Shown here piece by piece: positions 11,687 to 22,925 of a DNA stretch of 64,000 bases. Source of the DNA: Wolfiporia cocos (Eukaryota; Basidiomycota; Agaricomycetes; Polyporales; Phaeolaceae); the NCBI GenBank assembly GCA_029448655.1, contig JACCLO010000003.1, positions 2,294,001 to 2,358,000 of the forward strand, read 5' to 3'. Below the pieces are notes generated by a model that made no database searches, was not told the DNA's origin, and was given only the letters and a program-made list of their open reading frames with translations. The first letter of the stretch is position 1. Every line of letters begins with the position of its first letter. The position numbers and the translations under genes are program-made.

Positions 11687-14004
11687 ATGCCAGTGGAACC
11701 TCACAACACATTCTCCTCCGCCAGACGCTCCTTCTCTTCCTCCTCAATCAGGGGCCGGCTCAGCAGCCTGACCAACTCGCCGCTGCGCCCCGTCTCCGCG
11801 TTCCACCCGCCAAAAGTCGAGTGCGTGTCACCCGCTACGTGCCTGCTCCGAATGCGCGTCGGTCGGGCGTTCTGCCAGTAACTGTAACTGACGCAGGCGC
11901 GCGTGCGTGTCTTCTTCTTGTGCGACTCTGCAGCTTCGTGCCGGCGAGGATCCCGCGGCAGCGGCGGCTGCAGACGTGCGCCGTCGCGCTGTGGTCGACC
12001 GCATTCGTGTGGAGCACGTTCGCGTTTCTGATGCTGCTGTGCGTGTCCCCCCGTCTGGATTTGTCGCGCGTTGTGCACGCGCTGAAATGGCTTGCACGCG
12101 CAGATCGTTCCCCCCGTTGTGGCCGCTGCTGGCGGCGTACATGCTCTGGGCGCTGTGCATCGACCGGAGCCCCGAGCACGGCGGGAGGCTGAGCCCGTGG
12201 TTCCGCTCGGGGTGGTTCTGGAGATATTTCGCGGATTATTACCCCGCATCGTGAGTGTGCGGATCAGTTCTTTTCTCAGAAGAGAAGCTCATCAATGCTG
12301 CTTCTGTGATGTGCCAGTATGCTCAAGGTGAGTGGCGCCTGAACGGCGGAGAATGTCGTTGTGACGATTTCCCGAAATACCGACAATATAGATGTGTGAC
12401 CTCCCTGCGGATCGGCCGTACGTCTTTGGGTACCATCCGCACGGTGAGCATCGCCGGTATTGGTGTATAGTGCAGAAATAACCGAGTTTCATGCAGGCAT
12501 CATTGGCATGTATGTCCCTCAACTTCTTCGTCTCATGCTGTGGCAAGGTCAATAGTCGACCCCTTGACCCTTTGACTTGGTCAATGGCATATACCCCGTC
12601 AAATGCCGCTGTTGCTCTATAGAGCAAGGTCAAAGATCAATCTGTGACCTTGTGATACTGGTGAAAGCCGTTGACTTGCTTATTCCTTGTGTATCCTACT
12701 GGCGCTGCCATGGAGTACTCTGGATCAAGATGGCATTGAATACCGGAAGTCAACCAGTCGCGCATTGATCTTTGACTCTGGTGAATGGTCAATGGGTATG
12801 ACCCCATTAGAGAGGATCTGCTGTTGGGACCTAGGCTACTGGATTATTTTTTGCTTCAAACTCAGCTCGCTTGCTTGCGGATATGTGAATTTGCCTAGGT
12901 TACAACGATACCGATACCTCTCTATTGATGGGTCTGACCTTGGGTCCCGACCTAGTGGAGCCTATCACTGATCTCACACTCTCCATTAATCTGATACGTA
13001 GGGGCGCACTGTGCACGTTCGCGACAGAGAGCACGAGCTTCTCGCAGGCATACCCTGGCATTGTACCGCACCTGCTCACGCTCACGTCCAACTTCCGGAT
13101 CCCGTTCTACCGCGACATCCTGCTCGCGATGGGCATCTGCTCGGTGAGCAAGCAGTCGTGCAGCAATATCCTCAAAGGCGGCCCCGGCCAAGCGATCACG
13201 ATCGTCGTCGGCGGTGCGGCGGAGAGCTTGAGCGCGAGGCCGGGGACGGCTGATTTGACGCTGAGGAAGAGGTGAGCGGCGGTGATGTGGGTGGAGGTTC
13301 GCTCAATGAAAAACTGTACGCACACAGGCTGGGGTTCATTAAAATCGCTATCCAGCATGGGTATATTCCTTGTTCGTGATTTTGATTCGCATGCTGATTG
13401 GGCCCGACACAGCGCCGATCTAGTGCCTGTCTTCTCCTTCGGCGAGAACGATGTGTGCAGCATCCCAGGTGATTGTCCGGAAACGTTCGCTGAAAGATAG
13501 TCCTTTGCAGATATATCAGCAAATGCCGAACGAAAAAGGCACCACGATTTACAAACTGCAAAAGAAGTTCCAGAACGTCTTTGGGTTTACTCTACCGCTG
13601 TTCCATGGGCGGGGGCTGCTTAATTGTAAGCTTGGTAGTATATTGCCCTTCCCAGAACGGCCTGCTGAACATGGCGCATAGATAACCTGGGTCTGATGCC
13701 GTATCGGCGACGGATAGTCGCAGTCAGTGAGTGAGCCGGATTCTAAGGGATGACTTCGCCGCTGACGATCTCAATATTGTGCAGTCGGCCACCCCATCCA
13801 TGTAGAACAGTGTGACAAGCCGACGTTAGAAGAGATCGTGCACGTACAAACACAATATATCGAGGAACTTATGAGGTACGTTCGTGTGGTCGTATTACAT
13901 TCTGCCAGTACGATATGTTAACTTCACGAACACGCAGAATATGGAATACCTACAAGGATGAATTTGCGCGGACTCGGAAGCGGGAATTGAACATTATCGA
14001 ATGA
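11687..14004 (+). CDS. DGA1: Diacylglycerol O-acyltransferase, DGAT2 family
   Basis: Thirteen exons in perfect phase give 373 aa: 11687-11820, 11934-12038, 12104-12250, 12318-12327, 12392-12443, 12497-12509, 13002-13271, 13328-13360, 13413-13452, 13511-13625, 13682-13726, 13785-13875, 13938-14004. Two are microexons (10 and 13 nt). Family marks: FVPARIPRQRRLQT before the membrane hairpin, DRSPEHGGRLSPWFR, the active-site HPHG (147-150) in RPYVFGYHPHGIIGM, SNFRIPFYRDILLAMG, GQAITIVVGGAAESL, LVPVFSFGEND, FGFTLPLFHGRGLLN and the C-terminal EELMRIWNTYKDEFARTRKR. The enzyme makes triacylglycerol from diacylglycerol and acyl-CoA at the ER and lipid droplets. Intron 6 is unusually long (492 nt against 52-113 nt for the others). 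A monoacylglycerol acyltransferase of the same family is the main alternative. Confidence 0.95.
12510..13001 (+). repeat. Oversized DGAT2 intron with inverted and direct repeats
   Basis: The intron between GIIGM and GALCTF has a normal donor (GTATGT) and acceptor (TACGTAG) but is 492 nt, several times its neighbours. A perfect 13-bp inverted repeat, GTCAAAGATCAAT at 12629-12641 and ATTGATCTTTGAC at 12764-12776, lies inside it, with many GGTCA/TGACC motifs and a loose direct repeat (GGTCAATGG..TAT..CCCC at about 12574 and 12786). It looks like a decayed small transposable element that landed in the intron, but no target-site duplication could be fixed by eye. Confidence 0.5.
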
Positions 14005-15414
14005 TACCTCGTAGTTGCACGCTGGTTGGCGGGTGATGTACTGCATTAGGCAGCTGCAGTAGTCGCATCCGGCTCTGTGAAATTACAAGGAAAACTCTCT
14101 CGGATTGACAAACTGTGGCGCGACTTTAACATATCCTCGTCTGATGCTGTCAGACTGCAGTGGTCCTTGTACGTTGTTGATCTGTACATAAACACGGGTT
14201 CGCCAGTGCCACTTCAGGCGTTTAAGCGGTCGAATGCGCGCACGACATGATTGGAGGCGATAGCGCTATCAAAGGAACCCACAACTTAGCAGAAGATGTC
14301 TCGGTGGTTCTCACAGCGGGCAGGCTTCCGAAAACGCGGTACGCTCGGCGTGAGACGCTTTCTATTGGAGCGAGCGGTTTCTGTAGAATTGCATGGAGAA
14401 AGGATGGTTTGGCACATGTACTTTGTACGAGGCGTCATGGTGACGAGGTCTAAGATCTAAAGTGTGAGAGTTTCAGACAGCTAATGGATTGCTTATCGCC
14501 TTACAAGTTTCGTATTTCAACCATATCCGATCCTCGGGCTGCCAGTTTGCCTCGACTAATTGAGTATAACTGACGCGTTCGTGTGCCATTACCAACTATT
14601 TTGTCCGTTCTGAATGAGCTTTATGCCTTCATCTGTAGGCAGCGCCACCTTCAGAAAGTTCAACTACTTGGCGCCTGTGTCCTTGTTCTGCGCCACCATG
14701 TTACTCGACCTGTAGAATGATTCCGATGAAACATCTCTCCTGTACTGTACGGAGAGCCGAGTACGTTATTAACACGTGATATATTCTAACCGAGACGTTT
14801 TCTCTTGTGGCGCTGTCTCGGAAACTCAACAAACTGGTCTAGCTCGGACTCTGACCAGTCGCTGTTTTGATCTCATATTGCAGAAAGCCCAGCCTGGTGG
14901 AGAAACTGCGGGTCTATAACGAACACAGTTAGCGCTCCAGCGACGCATGATCTATTCTTCGATCTGTGTGAGCGGATGCGGGTTTGCTGCATGTGGGCCC
15001 AGCGCGCAAGACGGTCATTTGACCTTTCAATTCTGATCCCATACGTACGCGTACGCGACTCCCATCAGCCGTCTTGCTCTCCAAAATCCAGCAGTGAACG
15101 CTGTCTCAGCCTCTACTGTCACAGATCTACGATGATCCTGCATCGCCGCGCTCTGATGTTCGCTACGATGTTTGGCCAGTAATAGGCTCAAGTGCTGTCT
15201 ATCACGCCTCTTGTTCCCTCTTCCTTCCCGCTCGGACGCGAATGGTGCCTGCTTCTCTTGCTGCCTTCGGCTACTACGGTCCTACCGCAACCAATGTGGG
15301 ACATTCTTCGCTACGCGAATAGCATCAGCATTTCCACGGACACGGAAGTGCGGCTGTCTATAAAGCGCGACGTGCCCGTGCGATGGTCCGCGTGCACTGC
15401 GCTCCTCGCTAACC
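14005..15414. other. Intergenic region, no gene recognised
   Basis: A 1.4-kb stretch between DGAT2 and the glucanase. Only short frames without family resemblance are present, the longest about 68 codons near 14.25 and 14.98 kb. Probably the 3' and 5' flanks of the two genes with unannotated spacer. Confidence 0.45.
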
Positions 15415-17627
15415 ATGCACGTCCTCGTCAGCCTAGTGGCTTTGCTCGCGTCTGCGTACAATGTCCTCGCAGGGAGCCTGCCCAGCAAAATCTATGGCGT
15501 GAACATCGGCGGCTGGTATGTTCAAATATCGTGTTGCAGAAATCTCATCGCTGAACGACCGGAATAGGTTGGTCTTGGAGCCCTGGATGCTGCCTGCTGG
15601 TACAAGGCAACGATATGATGCTTTGTGCAAGCTTGACTGACGTTTCCATCAGAATGGGAGGAAATGGGCGGCCAGATCTGCGACGACTGCTCAGACTGCA
15701 TTATGTCAGAATGGTATGTTTTGAGCGCGTCCGCTTTTGATGCATGCAGTAATGTTCGCCATGTCGCTCAGGGCATACACCAAGGCGTACCCATACAAGG
15801 CTAACACGGAGTTTGCAAAACACTGGTTTGTCTACCAATTATCAGTGTCAGGTACCTCTGCTAACCTAAGTGATTATTGAGGTCGACTTGGTTCACCCAG
15901 GATGATGTTAATGAGCTCGTGGCAGACGGCATAAACACGGCACGCATTCCTGTGAGTATTCAAGATGATTTCGTTGGAGGACGTCCGTCTCATCTCACGC
16001 ATGCAGCTCGGTTTCTGGATTGTGGAACCTTTGGTCGACCGTGCGACCGAATTTTATCCAGAAGGCGGGATCGTTTATCTCGTACGCTCGAACAATTGAC
16101 TTTTACATACAGCGACCTTCTGACATACATGTTCGTGTTGTAGCAACAAGGAGTGAAGATGCTCAAAGATGCCGGGATCCAAGTTATCCTTGACCATCAT
16201 GCACTCCCCGGAGTGCAGACTGGTGACCAGTCGTTTACTGGAAAGTGTGTCATCTCTGCCACATCTAGTCTAGGAGGCGTACTCATCGCCGCTTAGCTGC
16301 ACTGAAAATGTCCAGTTCTACGTGGGTCGACTGTATCCGCGCCAAACCGCCAGCGTTACTGAAGTTCCTCGCAGACCGACTACAACTATCAACGCGCACT
16401 TGTGTGGACAGCGGTTATGACGTCGCTGTCTCATCTCGATCCCAACTTTGATTCCGTCTTCGCCATTGAGGCGGTCAACGAGCCGATCATGGATGCAGAC
16501 GAGACGCCCGACTATGGGACATGTGCGTGTTCCACCCGACTTTTCTAGCAGGGCCTTCACTGATCATAGATCTAACGGTCTCCCTCTACCCAATGGCCGC
16601 CGACAGTCCAATACGAATTTGTCGACACAGTCCGCGCGGTCGAGTTGACGCTTGGAATCCCCGTACCCGGCCTGTCGCTCGACGTGCAGGTGTCGACGAC
16701 GAATTTCACCGAGGCGCTCGGACAGGTCGCGAATGCGAGCACGATCTTCAATCCGAACGTCCGCGCGGCGCTCGCAACCGCGGCGCCGATCCTCGTCGAG
16801 CTCTCAGTCCAATTATCCGTTCCTGCGCTGCTCAACACGGATCTCGCATCGGGCCTGCCGTCGCGCACGACGCTGTTGACAACGTGCGTTCAACTTATGA
16901 CTCGTGTCCAGGGAGGCACAATTCTGATATTGATGCCGTGGCAGATTCATGGATGTAAACTGGCAGTACAACGACCCGCCGAACCCAGCAAATGCCGCGA
17001 TTGGGCCGCAGGGATACGATAACCACCTGTACTATAGCTTCGGAGTAAGAACAATCCCGTCTGTGAGCTCGGTCGGTGCTGATCTATCTATATAGGGAGT
17101 GGCTGCGGCCAACCCTACGGCGTACATGGAGAGCATCTGCAGTATGTATAATCTGTCCATGTATTGACAATGAACTAATCTGACCGTGAACTATTAGATC
17201 TAGACCGCGTACAGGCCGATGCTGCAGTCGGCGACAGCCCGCTCTGGTTCGGCGAATGGGGCCTCCCAACCCAGTTCAACGCGACGGACGAGTTCCTGTA
17301 CATGTGGGCGGATGCACAGAAGCTGGCGTACAGCAAGGGCGCCGGGTGGATCGTGAGCATTTCTTGCTCATGCCAAACGCCTCATACCGACGTTAAACTG
17401 ACGTGTGGCATTCGCAGTTCTGGAACTTCAAAGTCGAGCAGTCCGAGCTGGCGGGCAACCTGTCGCGACAGTGGTGAGCACGAATAATGTTGGAACGCAA
17501 CGGCGGGCGTGCTGACAATGTGCAATGCAGGTCGTACATTGAAGGTGTGAAGCTCGGGTTCCTAACACAAGACCCGTCGCAGTATCACAACGCGAGCGTG
17601 TGTGCGCCGTATGTCAGCTCATCATAA
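15415..17627 (+). CDS. GH5 exo-beta-1,3-glucanase (glucan 1,3-beta-glucosidase type), secreted
   Basis: Fifteen exons join in phase to give 465 aa: 15415-15515, 15568-15599, 15653-15713, 15772-15825, 15882-15951, 16007-16081, 16144-16244, 16297-16321, 16375-16522, 16607-16883, 16945-17044, 17096-17141, 17198-17352, 17418-17473, 17531-17627. A signal peptide (MHVLVSLVALLASAYNVLAG) precedes the family start KIYGVNIGGWLVLEPWMLP. Further marks are ADGINTARIPLGFWIVEPL, GIQVILDHHALPGVQTGDQ, the acid/base FAIEAVNEP (E209) and the nucleophile LWFGEWGLPTQF (E383); GWIFWNFKVEQ follows. Such enzymes trim beta-1,3-glucan from non-reducing ends in the wall or in polysaccharide food. The extra cysteines in GGQICDDCSDC may form disulfides. 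Confidence 0.94.
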
Positions 17628-18843
17628 GCGCGTGATTCAACCGCTGTCTGGTGCCTGAACGAGATCCCGCCATTGTCTTGGGATTTCACTACGGAACATT
17701 TTTGTTGCTTCTAGTACGAGCAATAGGGTCATGTTCATGGGATAATAACATAATGAGATTGAATGAACTGATCCACGACGGTCCTGTGGGCGCATATTAG
17801 GCGATGCGAGATTGTCCAGGCGCTTTGTATGATCTTGCAGGTAGGAGATGTTTAGTCCTGCATGATTTGATTAATTCATGCAGCAGTTTGAGTAGCTGAC
17901 TATCGAATGGCAAGCTATGGCGGTGCTGTCTGTTAGAATTAGGAGTGTGTTCGGGGTTTGCCGGGTCTGTAGGTACGCGCATGCGAATTGTTGGTCTTCA
18001 GGCGACTGCTCGCATTCCGACTAGGTGTTCCGTTCACGTGTTATCCATTTCCCTGCAGCATTGTCCGCGGCGAAAATCTTTCAATCAAGAATCACTCAGA
18101 ACGCTAATAACAATGACCAAGGTCAGATTTGGTACCCGTACGGTGAGCGAGGATTCCTGCGAGGCTCTTGACAAGCTGGATCATAAATCGACCGGACTGG
18201 CGTGTGTATGTTGAAATACAACCAACCCTGATGGGCCATTTTATCACTCGGTTATGCTGCCCTGGGATGTGCTGACTGGTAGATTGAACTCCAACGCTCG
18301 ATCTTGTGGCACTTCAACCCGGTCCATGAAAGACCAACAAGCGGGGAGCTTGTCAGGATTGCTGGGCCTGCCTATCATAGGCTTTGCAGGAAGTTGGATT
18401 GTAACATGCAGCGCTCAACATCATCTGCCATTTCCCGTCGGATCGCTACTTTTTTGCACGACCCGATACGATGGATTCTGCACTAAATACGAACCTTGAA
18501 GTGGTACCTGCAGAAATATATATATTGATTATCGCCTATCCTATAGGCCATGTCTCACATTTGTCAGTGCGTATAATCTCCTCGTCGGCCGTTCGACCTC
18601 CAGAATTGACACCTTAGTACAGTCTTTGACAGGTGAAAATATAGCCTCCAGACTTCAGTCCGGCTACAGGAATCGGCCAACGTAGAAAATATACCCGCCG
18701 ATCGGTCATACATACCCCGGCATACTTTCCTGATATATCTGACGACAATGTCTTACACTATGGTTATATTTTACACATGATACCGATCTCCGACAACAGT
18801 TGGGTGCTATACATGCTTATCTGCTCATATGCGCCGGGCGGTG
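17628..18843. other. Intergenic region, no gene recognised
   Basis: This 1.2-kb stretch separates the converging glucanase and NmrA-like genes. No family resemblance, RNA or clear repeat was seen; the downstream half is AT-rich. Confidence 0.45.
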
Positions 18844-19062
18844 TTACAGCTTGGCAATGTAGTCGAAGTTCAGAGGAAGCACACCAATCGTACCGTCAGC
18901 GGCATCCTTGAGAACCCCACCAAAGCCCTTGGCTTGCCATCGAAACAGTGCGTCCTCGTCATCGCCATATTTATTCTCTACCATCCACCTTTCCAACGTA
19001 TATGCTTGTGGATGTATGCGCCTGCTCCCATCCAGATCCCTTGGAAGTAGGTTATCGCGCTA
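18844..19062 (-). other. In-frame extension after the TAG of the NmrA-like gene, ending AKL
   Basis: Directly after the TAG (19060-19062) the same frame runs 71 sense codons: RDNLLPRDLDGSRRIHPQAY, TLERWMVENKYGDDEDALFR and further to LPLNFDYIAKL before TAA at 18844. The first half (IHPQAYTLERWM) matches the usual C-terminal segment of this protein family, so it was coding until recently. The last three residues, AKL, fit the PTS1 peroxisomal import signal. TAG is followed by C, a context that tends to favour readthrough. Either one nonsense mutation or a readthrough isoform would explain it. Confidence 0.6.
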
Positions 19063-20112
19063 CATCGCCCACCAAGCACTGAAGTTCTGGCGCCAGGTTA
19101 TCGAACCCTCGCCAACCGATGGCTCGCCTGCAAACGGCCTACCCGCTCCAAGGAACATACTGAACCACTGGTCCTCGGACAATGGAAGGTATTCGGCTTT
19201 CTGACCCGTAACCTTGGCGAATGTAGCCGCAACCTCGTCCCACGATACGATGTCGCTGGTCACTTTCAGCTCCGCACCCGAGAGAGTGGCGCGATTGTCG
19301 AACATGTACCGTGCATAGTATCTGATATCTGAGAGTGCGATGATAGGCATGCGACCGCTCCCAACTGGCGCAGCAAAAACCACAGTCCCGTCTTCGCGAC
19401 GCTTTACTGGTCTGAATATTTGCTGGTCACTTAACCATCAGTATTATTCTAGTCACGACAACGGATAAGCGTTACCTCATGGAACATTTCCATATAAGGT
19501 ACAGTGTGTACAATGGACCAGGTCATACCAGAATTGCTAATCATAGATGGCTGAGATTTCATCCAGTCGGCCGCATACCCCTTGCCGTCAGAGTGATGGC
19601 ACTTATACTTTGGATTCCAATTTCTCAACTGTTTATAGGTTTCATCAATGAGCAGCACCGCACATAGCGTGCTAGAAATATCTGGCTCACTCCGGAAACA
19701 TAGTCTTGCGCACTATACACACAGTGTCGCACTCCGGCCTGCTGTGCCAGCTCGGAAATTCTGACGCCGCACCAGAGCTCGATCATCTCGTTTACGGTGA
19801 GTCCATCTGTATTAACCCAGGCTCCATACACGCCGTGCAAAGCAGCCGCCACTGAGGCAAAGTCCATCCAGTTGCCTGGAAGTATTGTTAGCATATACAC
19901 ATCATCCTCTGTCATCAACACTAACCTTGGACGCATACAACACTTTTGGACGCAAGCTCCTTTGAACGTTGTCCATTCAGATTCCGCGTGAGCGCACGGA
20001 CTGCATATGGTGACGGCGACCCGTCCTCAGCAGGAGCAAGCAACTTGTCAATTACGGCCATTCCTTGCGCGCCAGTTGCACCGATAACGAGAATGAGCCT
20101 CTTGTCACCCAT
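19060..20112 (-). CDS. NmrA-like NAD(P)-binding protein, reading to an in-frame TAG
   Basis: Exons on the minus strand: 19926-20112, 19691-19875, 19476-19628, 19060-19422, giving 295 aa to the first stop. The N-terminus is a Rossmann start, LILVIGATGAQGMAVIDKLL, followed by YAVRALTRN. Later marks of the NmrA/HSCARG-like family are GVYGAWVNTDG, NWNPKYKCHHSDGKGYAADW, MTWSIVHTVPYMEMFHE, PIIALSDIRYYARYMFDN and WDEVAATFAKVTGQKAEYLP. These proteins are redox sensors or oxidoreductases. The frame stops after NFSAWWAM, where homologues usually continue, and stays open for 71 more codons to 18844. The gene may therefore be a recent nonsense allele, or it may be read through. The neighbouring sequence keeps normal codon use. 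Confidence 0.85.
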
Positions 20113-21184
20113 TGTGGAGATATGTCGATGGCTGGCAGCGCGAGGACCGTATCTTTCATTGCCTCACTACTGCGTAAACAAACAGTGCAAGGACTCCGTC
20201 TATGCAGGTAGGTGACTTTTCATGTAAGCAGCTGTCCCAGAATCCTGGCTTATCGTCTGCGTTGCTTGCTAGCTTCATCTGTATCTTTGGAGACGATCTT
20301 TGAAACATCCAAGAGCCTGGTCTCGTACCCAGACGTGCATGACTCGCACCCTATCACCGCAGTCGATTACACATCTGGGGCAGTTGAACCGAGACACCCC
20401 CCGTCCCCTTTGACCCCCAATCATCACGGTCACACCAGCTTCACGAAGCTGCCAAATGCCAGATTTATATTTTAGCTGTTCAACTCCCTAGACAGCTCAA
20501 TGCTCTTTGCCTCGCTGAGGCCTCATGAGCATGAAGGTGCTGCGTCTCTTGCTTCCTTTTGTATAAATCAACTAGAATATATGTTACTCTAGTACCCCCA
20601 TAACTACAGTCTCAAATCCAGCACATATGTGCGCCGCCCTGTCAAAGCAATCAAAACATCGGTTGGCGAGCGCGTCTGTCCACAGGCGCAACGATGCCCG
20701 TAGGGCAATCGTGTGAGGTACGGTACAGAAAATCAAGCTATTATATACCGTTCCGCCCTCGTACCATTTCCGGCTACGCGATATCCGGCTCCCGACATGC
20801 GCGCGACGACGACCAGGCACGCGCGAGCTCGCCCACGGCAAATCCATGTTCCAACACACCCATCCCGGATGGTGTATACAGCATCAATCACAGCAGCTAT
20901 TCTCCAGTGATGAGGATGCTTAGCTGGAGTCAGATAAATAGGTGTCGAGGTTATCACATCCTATGATGAGGACATAAGCGAGGATGTGCAAGCAAGAGTA
21001 TAATTGACGCAGTAGATATTGGTACTGTTGGATCTAACATTGAGCAGATTGAGAAAGTCGAAGTCCTTTTCCTCCATTGATGAGATAATGCATAGCAACG
21101 ATATTAATGTATGTGTATGGGGACGGGTACGTTACGGTAGCGAGAATATGAGAGTGGCATTCAAGGATCGGATAGCTGAGCTAT
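20113..21184. other. Intergenic, mostly without recognisable genes
   Basis: Apart from the 145-bp inverted-repeat arm at 20318-20464, this 1.1-kb stretch upstream of the NmrA-like gene shows no family resemblance. The part next to 20112 should be the NmrA promoter. Confidence 0.4.
20318..20464 (+). repeat. Dispersed repeat, left copy (inverted partner at 21872-22014)
   Basis: About 145 bp reading CTGGTCTCGTACCCAGACG to GCTGCCAAATGCCAGATT. A diverged copy in the opposite orientation lies 1.4 kb downstream. Both keep the same open frame, with LVSYPDVHDSHPITAVDYTS and SGAVEPRHPP in this copy, and differ at many third positions. Either arms of one old element or two copies of a coding repeat; no family was recognised. 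Confidence 0.7.
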
Positions 21185-21290
21185 GGATTTGGGAGAGTTT
21201 CAGTGCCACAGATGCATCTTTAGAGACACCGCAGATGCATCTGGGGCACTCTAAGTCATCGAAATTAGGCGCCCGTTCGTACCAAAATAA

Positions 21291-21368
21291 AGCATCACAA
21301 GCCGGGAATCGAACCAGGAACCATGAGGCCTTAGTGAAACAGCAATTGAAACCACTCAGCCAAAATGG
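21291..21368 (-). other. tRNA-like module in E1 (left, leftward)
   Basis: On the minus strand a perfect A box TGGCTGAGTGG (21352-21362) and perfect B box GGTTCGATTCC (21305-21315) are spaced as in a tRNA with a variable arm. The T stem has a mismatch (CCTGG/CCCGG), so a working tRNA is unlikely. It resembles the head of a tRNA-derived SINE and could still bind TFIIIC. Confidence 0.75.
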
Positions 21369-21664
21369 TTAGTGAAAGGAAGATCCCGTGCAAATACATA
21401 GTCAGTAGTTGATATAATAACGGTTGTAAAAAATTTAACATTCTGCTCATATGTCAGTAAGCTCAAGTGTTCCTGAACTCAGAATGCATCTCTTTATTAA
21501 TGTATCCCACAACCCATATGTATCTGCAATGAGGTAGGGATGCTGTCATAAATCACCTACAGGGCAATATGGAACATTGCACTAAGGTATGACTTGACAA
21601 CCAACAGCCACGGTGATGAAAGGACATTAAATGGATCATATTGACAATATGTGACTGAATACCA

Positions 21665-21745
21665 AGACCATCTGGCGAAGTGGTATAGGTTGCGACTCCG
21701 CTGATCCCAGGTTAAGTGTTTGAACCCTGCACAGGTATTTCTTGT
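21665..21745 (+). other. tRNA-like module in E1 (right, rightward)
   Basis: On the plus strand an A box TGGCGAAGTGG (21673-21683, matching TRGCNNARNGG) and a B-box-like GTTTGAACCC (21718-21727) are in tRNA spacing, in the same class as the left module but in opposite orientation. The copy is too degenerate for a confident tRNA. Confidence 0.7.
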
Positions 21746-21871
21746 GCAGATGCATCTTATTTTATTCAGATGCATCTATGCAGCATGCTTGGGTGTTAAG
21801 ACTGCTTAGAGAGCCCCAGATGCATCTGTGGTGTCTCTAAAGATGCATCTCTGGCACTGAAGTCCCTCGGA

Positions 21872-22014
21872 TTTGGCATTTGGCAGCTTTACGAAGCTGA
21901 TGTGACCGTGATGATTGGGCATTAAAGGAAACTGGTGTCTCAGTTCAACTGCCCCAGACGTGTTATCGACTGCGGTGGTAGGGTGAGAGTCATACACATC
22001 TGGGTACGAGACCA
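21872..22014 (-). repeat. Dispersed repeat, right copy (inverted partner of 20318-20464)
   Basis: Read on the minus strand: GTCTCGTACCCAGATGTGTA to AAAGCTGCCAAATGCCAAAT, aligning along its whole length with the left copy. The frame LVSYPDVYDSHPTTAVDNTS stays open. Transposon E1 landed exactly at its 3' edge. Confidence 0.7.
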
Positions 22015-22719
22015 GCAGAGCCCAGAAGGAACCACTGTGCAAGCCTGTCAGCTTGTTCCAACAGCCGTCAGGGGTGCCTAATGGAAGGTCATCATGCTTG
22101 CATCTATAACTATCAAAGTTGCATCAATGTACCACCTTCCCTGCCTTCAAACAGGGCCAATAGGGCCAATGAACACAGTGACCATGACCTGTTCGTACAT
22201 GGCGCCCACGACGTATTCAGGCTTCATGATCTAGTCTTCGGTGTGTTCAACTACAGACAATTCAAGAGAAGAAGAAAACGAGTATGGGTATACGACATGC
22301 GACGAAGACTTCTAGTTCATTCTGTTCCTCTTTCATTCGTCAAGGAGCGATGTGAACTTAAAACAACGAAGGAATAAGGAAAGCGGTCGTTTACGGAGAA
22401 TTCGGGTTTTGTCACGTTGGATTTACGGTAGCACCGGTGATACGCCATCGTCCCTATCTATTAGATGCTATTAGGGCTGCTCCATTGGAGCAGTCTTGGG
22501 TGCCTAATGTTGGGACTCAGCTTGACTCCGACTGCTCCTGCCTCTTTGGGTAGGATTTCGAGATGCCCGGTCAACCACATGTTTTTGTTTTTATGCTTCT
22601 ACCGCCATGCCCGTGAAGCCTCTTCATGCTGTACAAGCTTCAATTGCTTATGCTCTGCTTCAGATGAGGAAGTGCTGACTGGCCCCACCGGCACTTAACC
22701 TTCACCTGCTCTTGAGTAT
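22015..22719. other. Spacer between E1 and E2, no gene recognised
   Basis: About 0.7 kb between the two sister transposons. Short frames only; no splice-consistent gene or RNA seen. Confidence 0.45.
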
Positions 22720-22844
22720 CTGATCCAAGGGACTTCAGTCACAGAGATTAATTTGCAAAGTGCCTTTCATTAGTGCTGCACAGTACCTGATGTGCATATC
22801 AACCCGGCATAGATTAATCTACCATTATGATAAAATAAACTGCT

Positions 22845-22925
22845 AACTGGGGAATTGAACCTTGAACCCTGGAGTCTGGCAACCTGGCATATAGACGAGC
22901 CTACCACTACACCACTGCGCAATGC
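22845..22925 (-). other. tRNA-like module in E2 (left, leftward)
   Basis: Minus strand: A-box region GGTGTAGTGGTAG and B-box GGTTCAATTCC (about 22851-22861), in tRNA-like order. One base departs from the B-box consensus. Probably a tRNA-derived head, not a functional tRNA. Confidence 0.6.

Larger units (their letters stand above)
21193..21868. mobile_element. Non-autonomous DNA transposon E1, 676 bp, 8-bp TSD, two tRNA-like modules
   Basis: The element is flanked by a perfect 8-bp direct repeat GGATTTGG (21185-21192 and 21869-21876). Its ends are inverted: GAGAGTTTCAGTGCCA on the left and GAGGGACTTCAGTGCCA read inward from the right. About 55 bp of each end match as inverted repeats. Six perfect copies of the palindrome AGATGCATCT occur at 21210, 21233, 21748, 21768, 21818 and 21841. 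Inside sit a tRNA-like module on the minus strand (left) and one on the plus strand (right). The 8-bp duplication points to a hAT-like or KDZ-like mover. No transposase is inside. Element E2 is built the same way. Confidence 0.85.

Noticed and set aside
11701..12249. Minus-strand Arg/Ala-rich frames opposite the DGAT2 start
   Set aside because: Antisense of GC-rich exons; the plus-strand exons spell conserved DGAT2 blocks.
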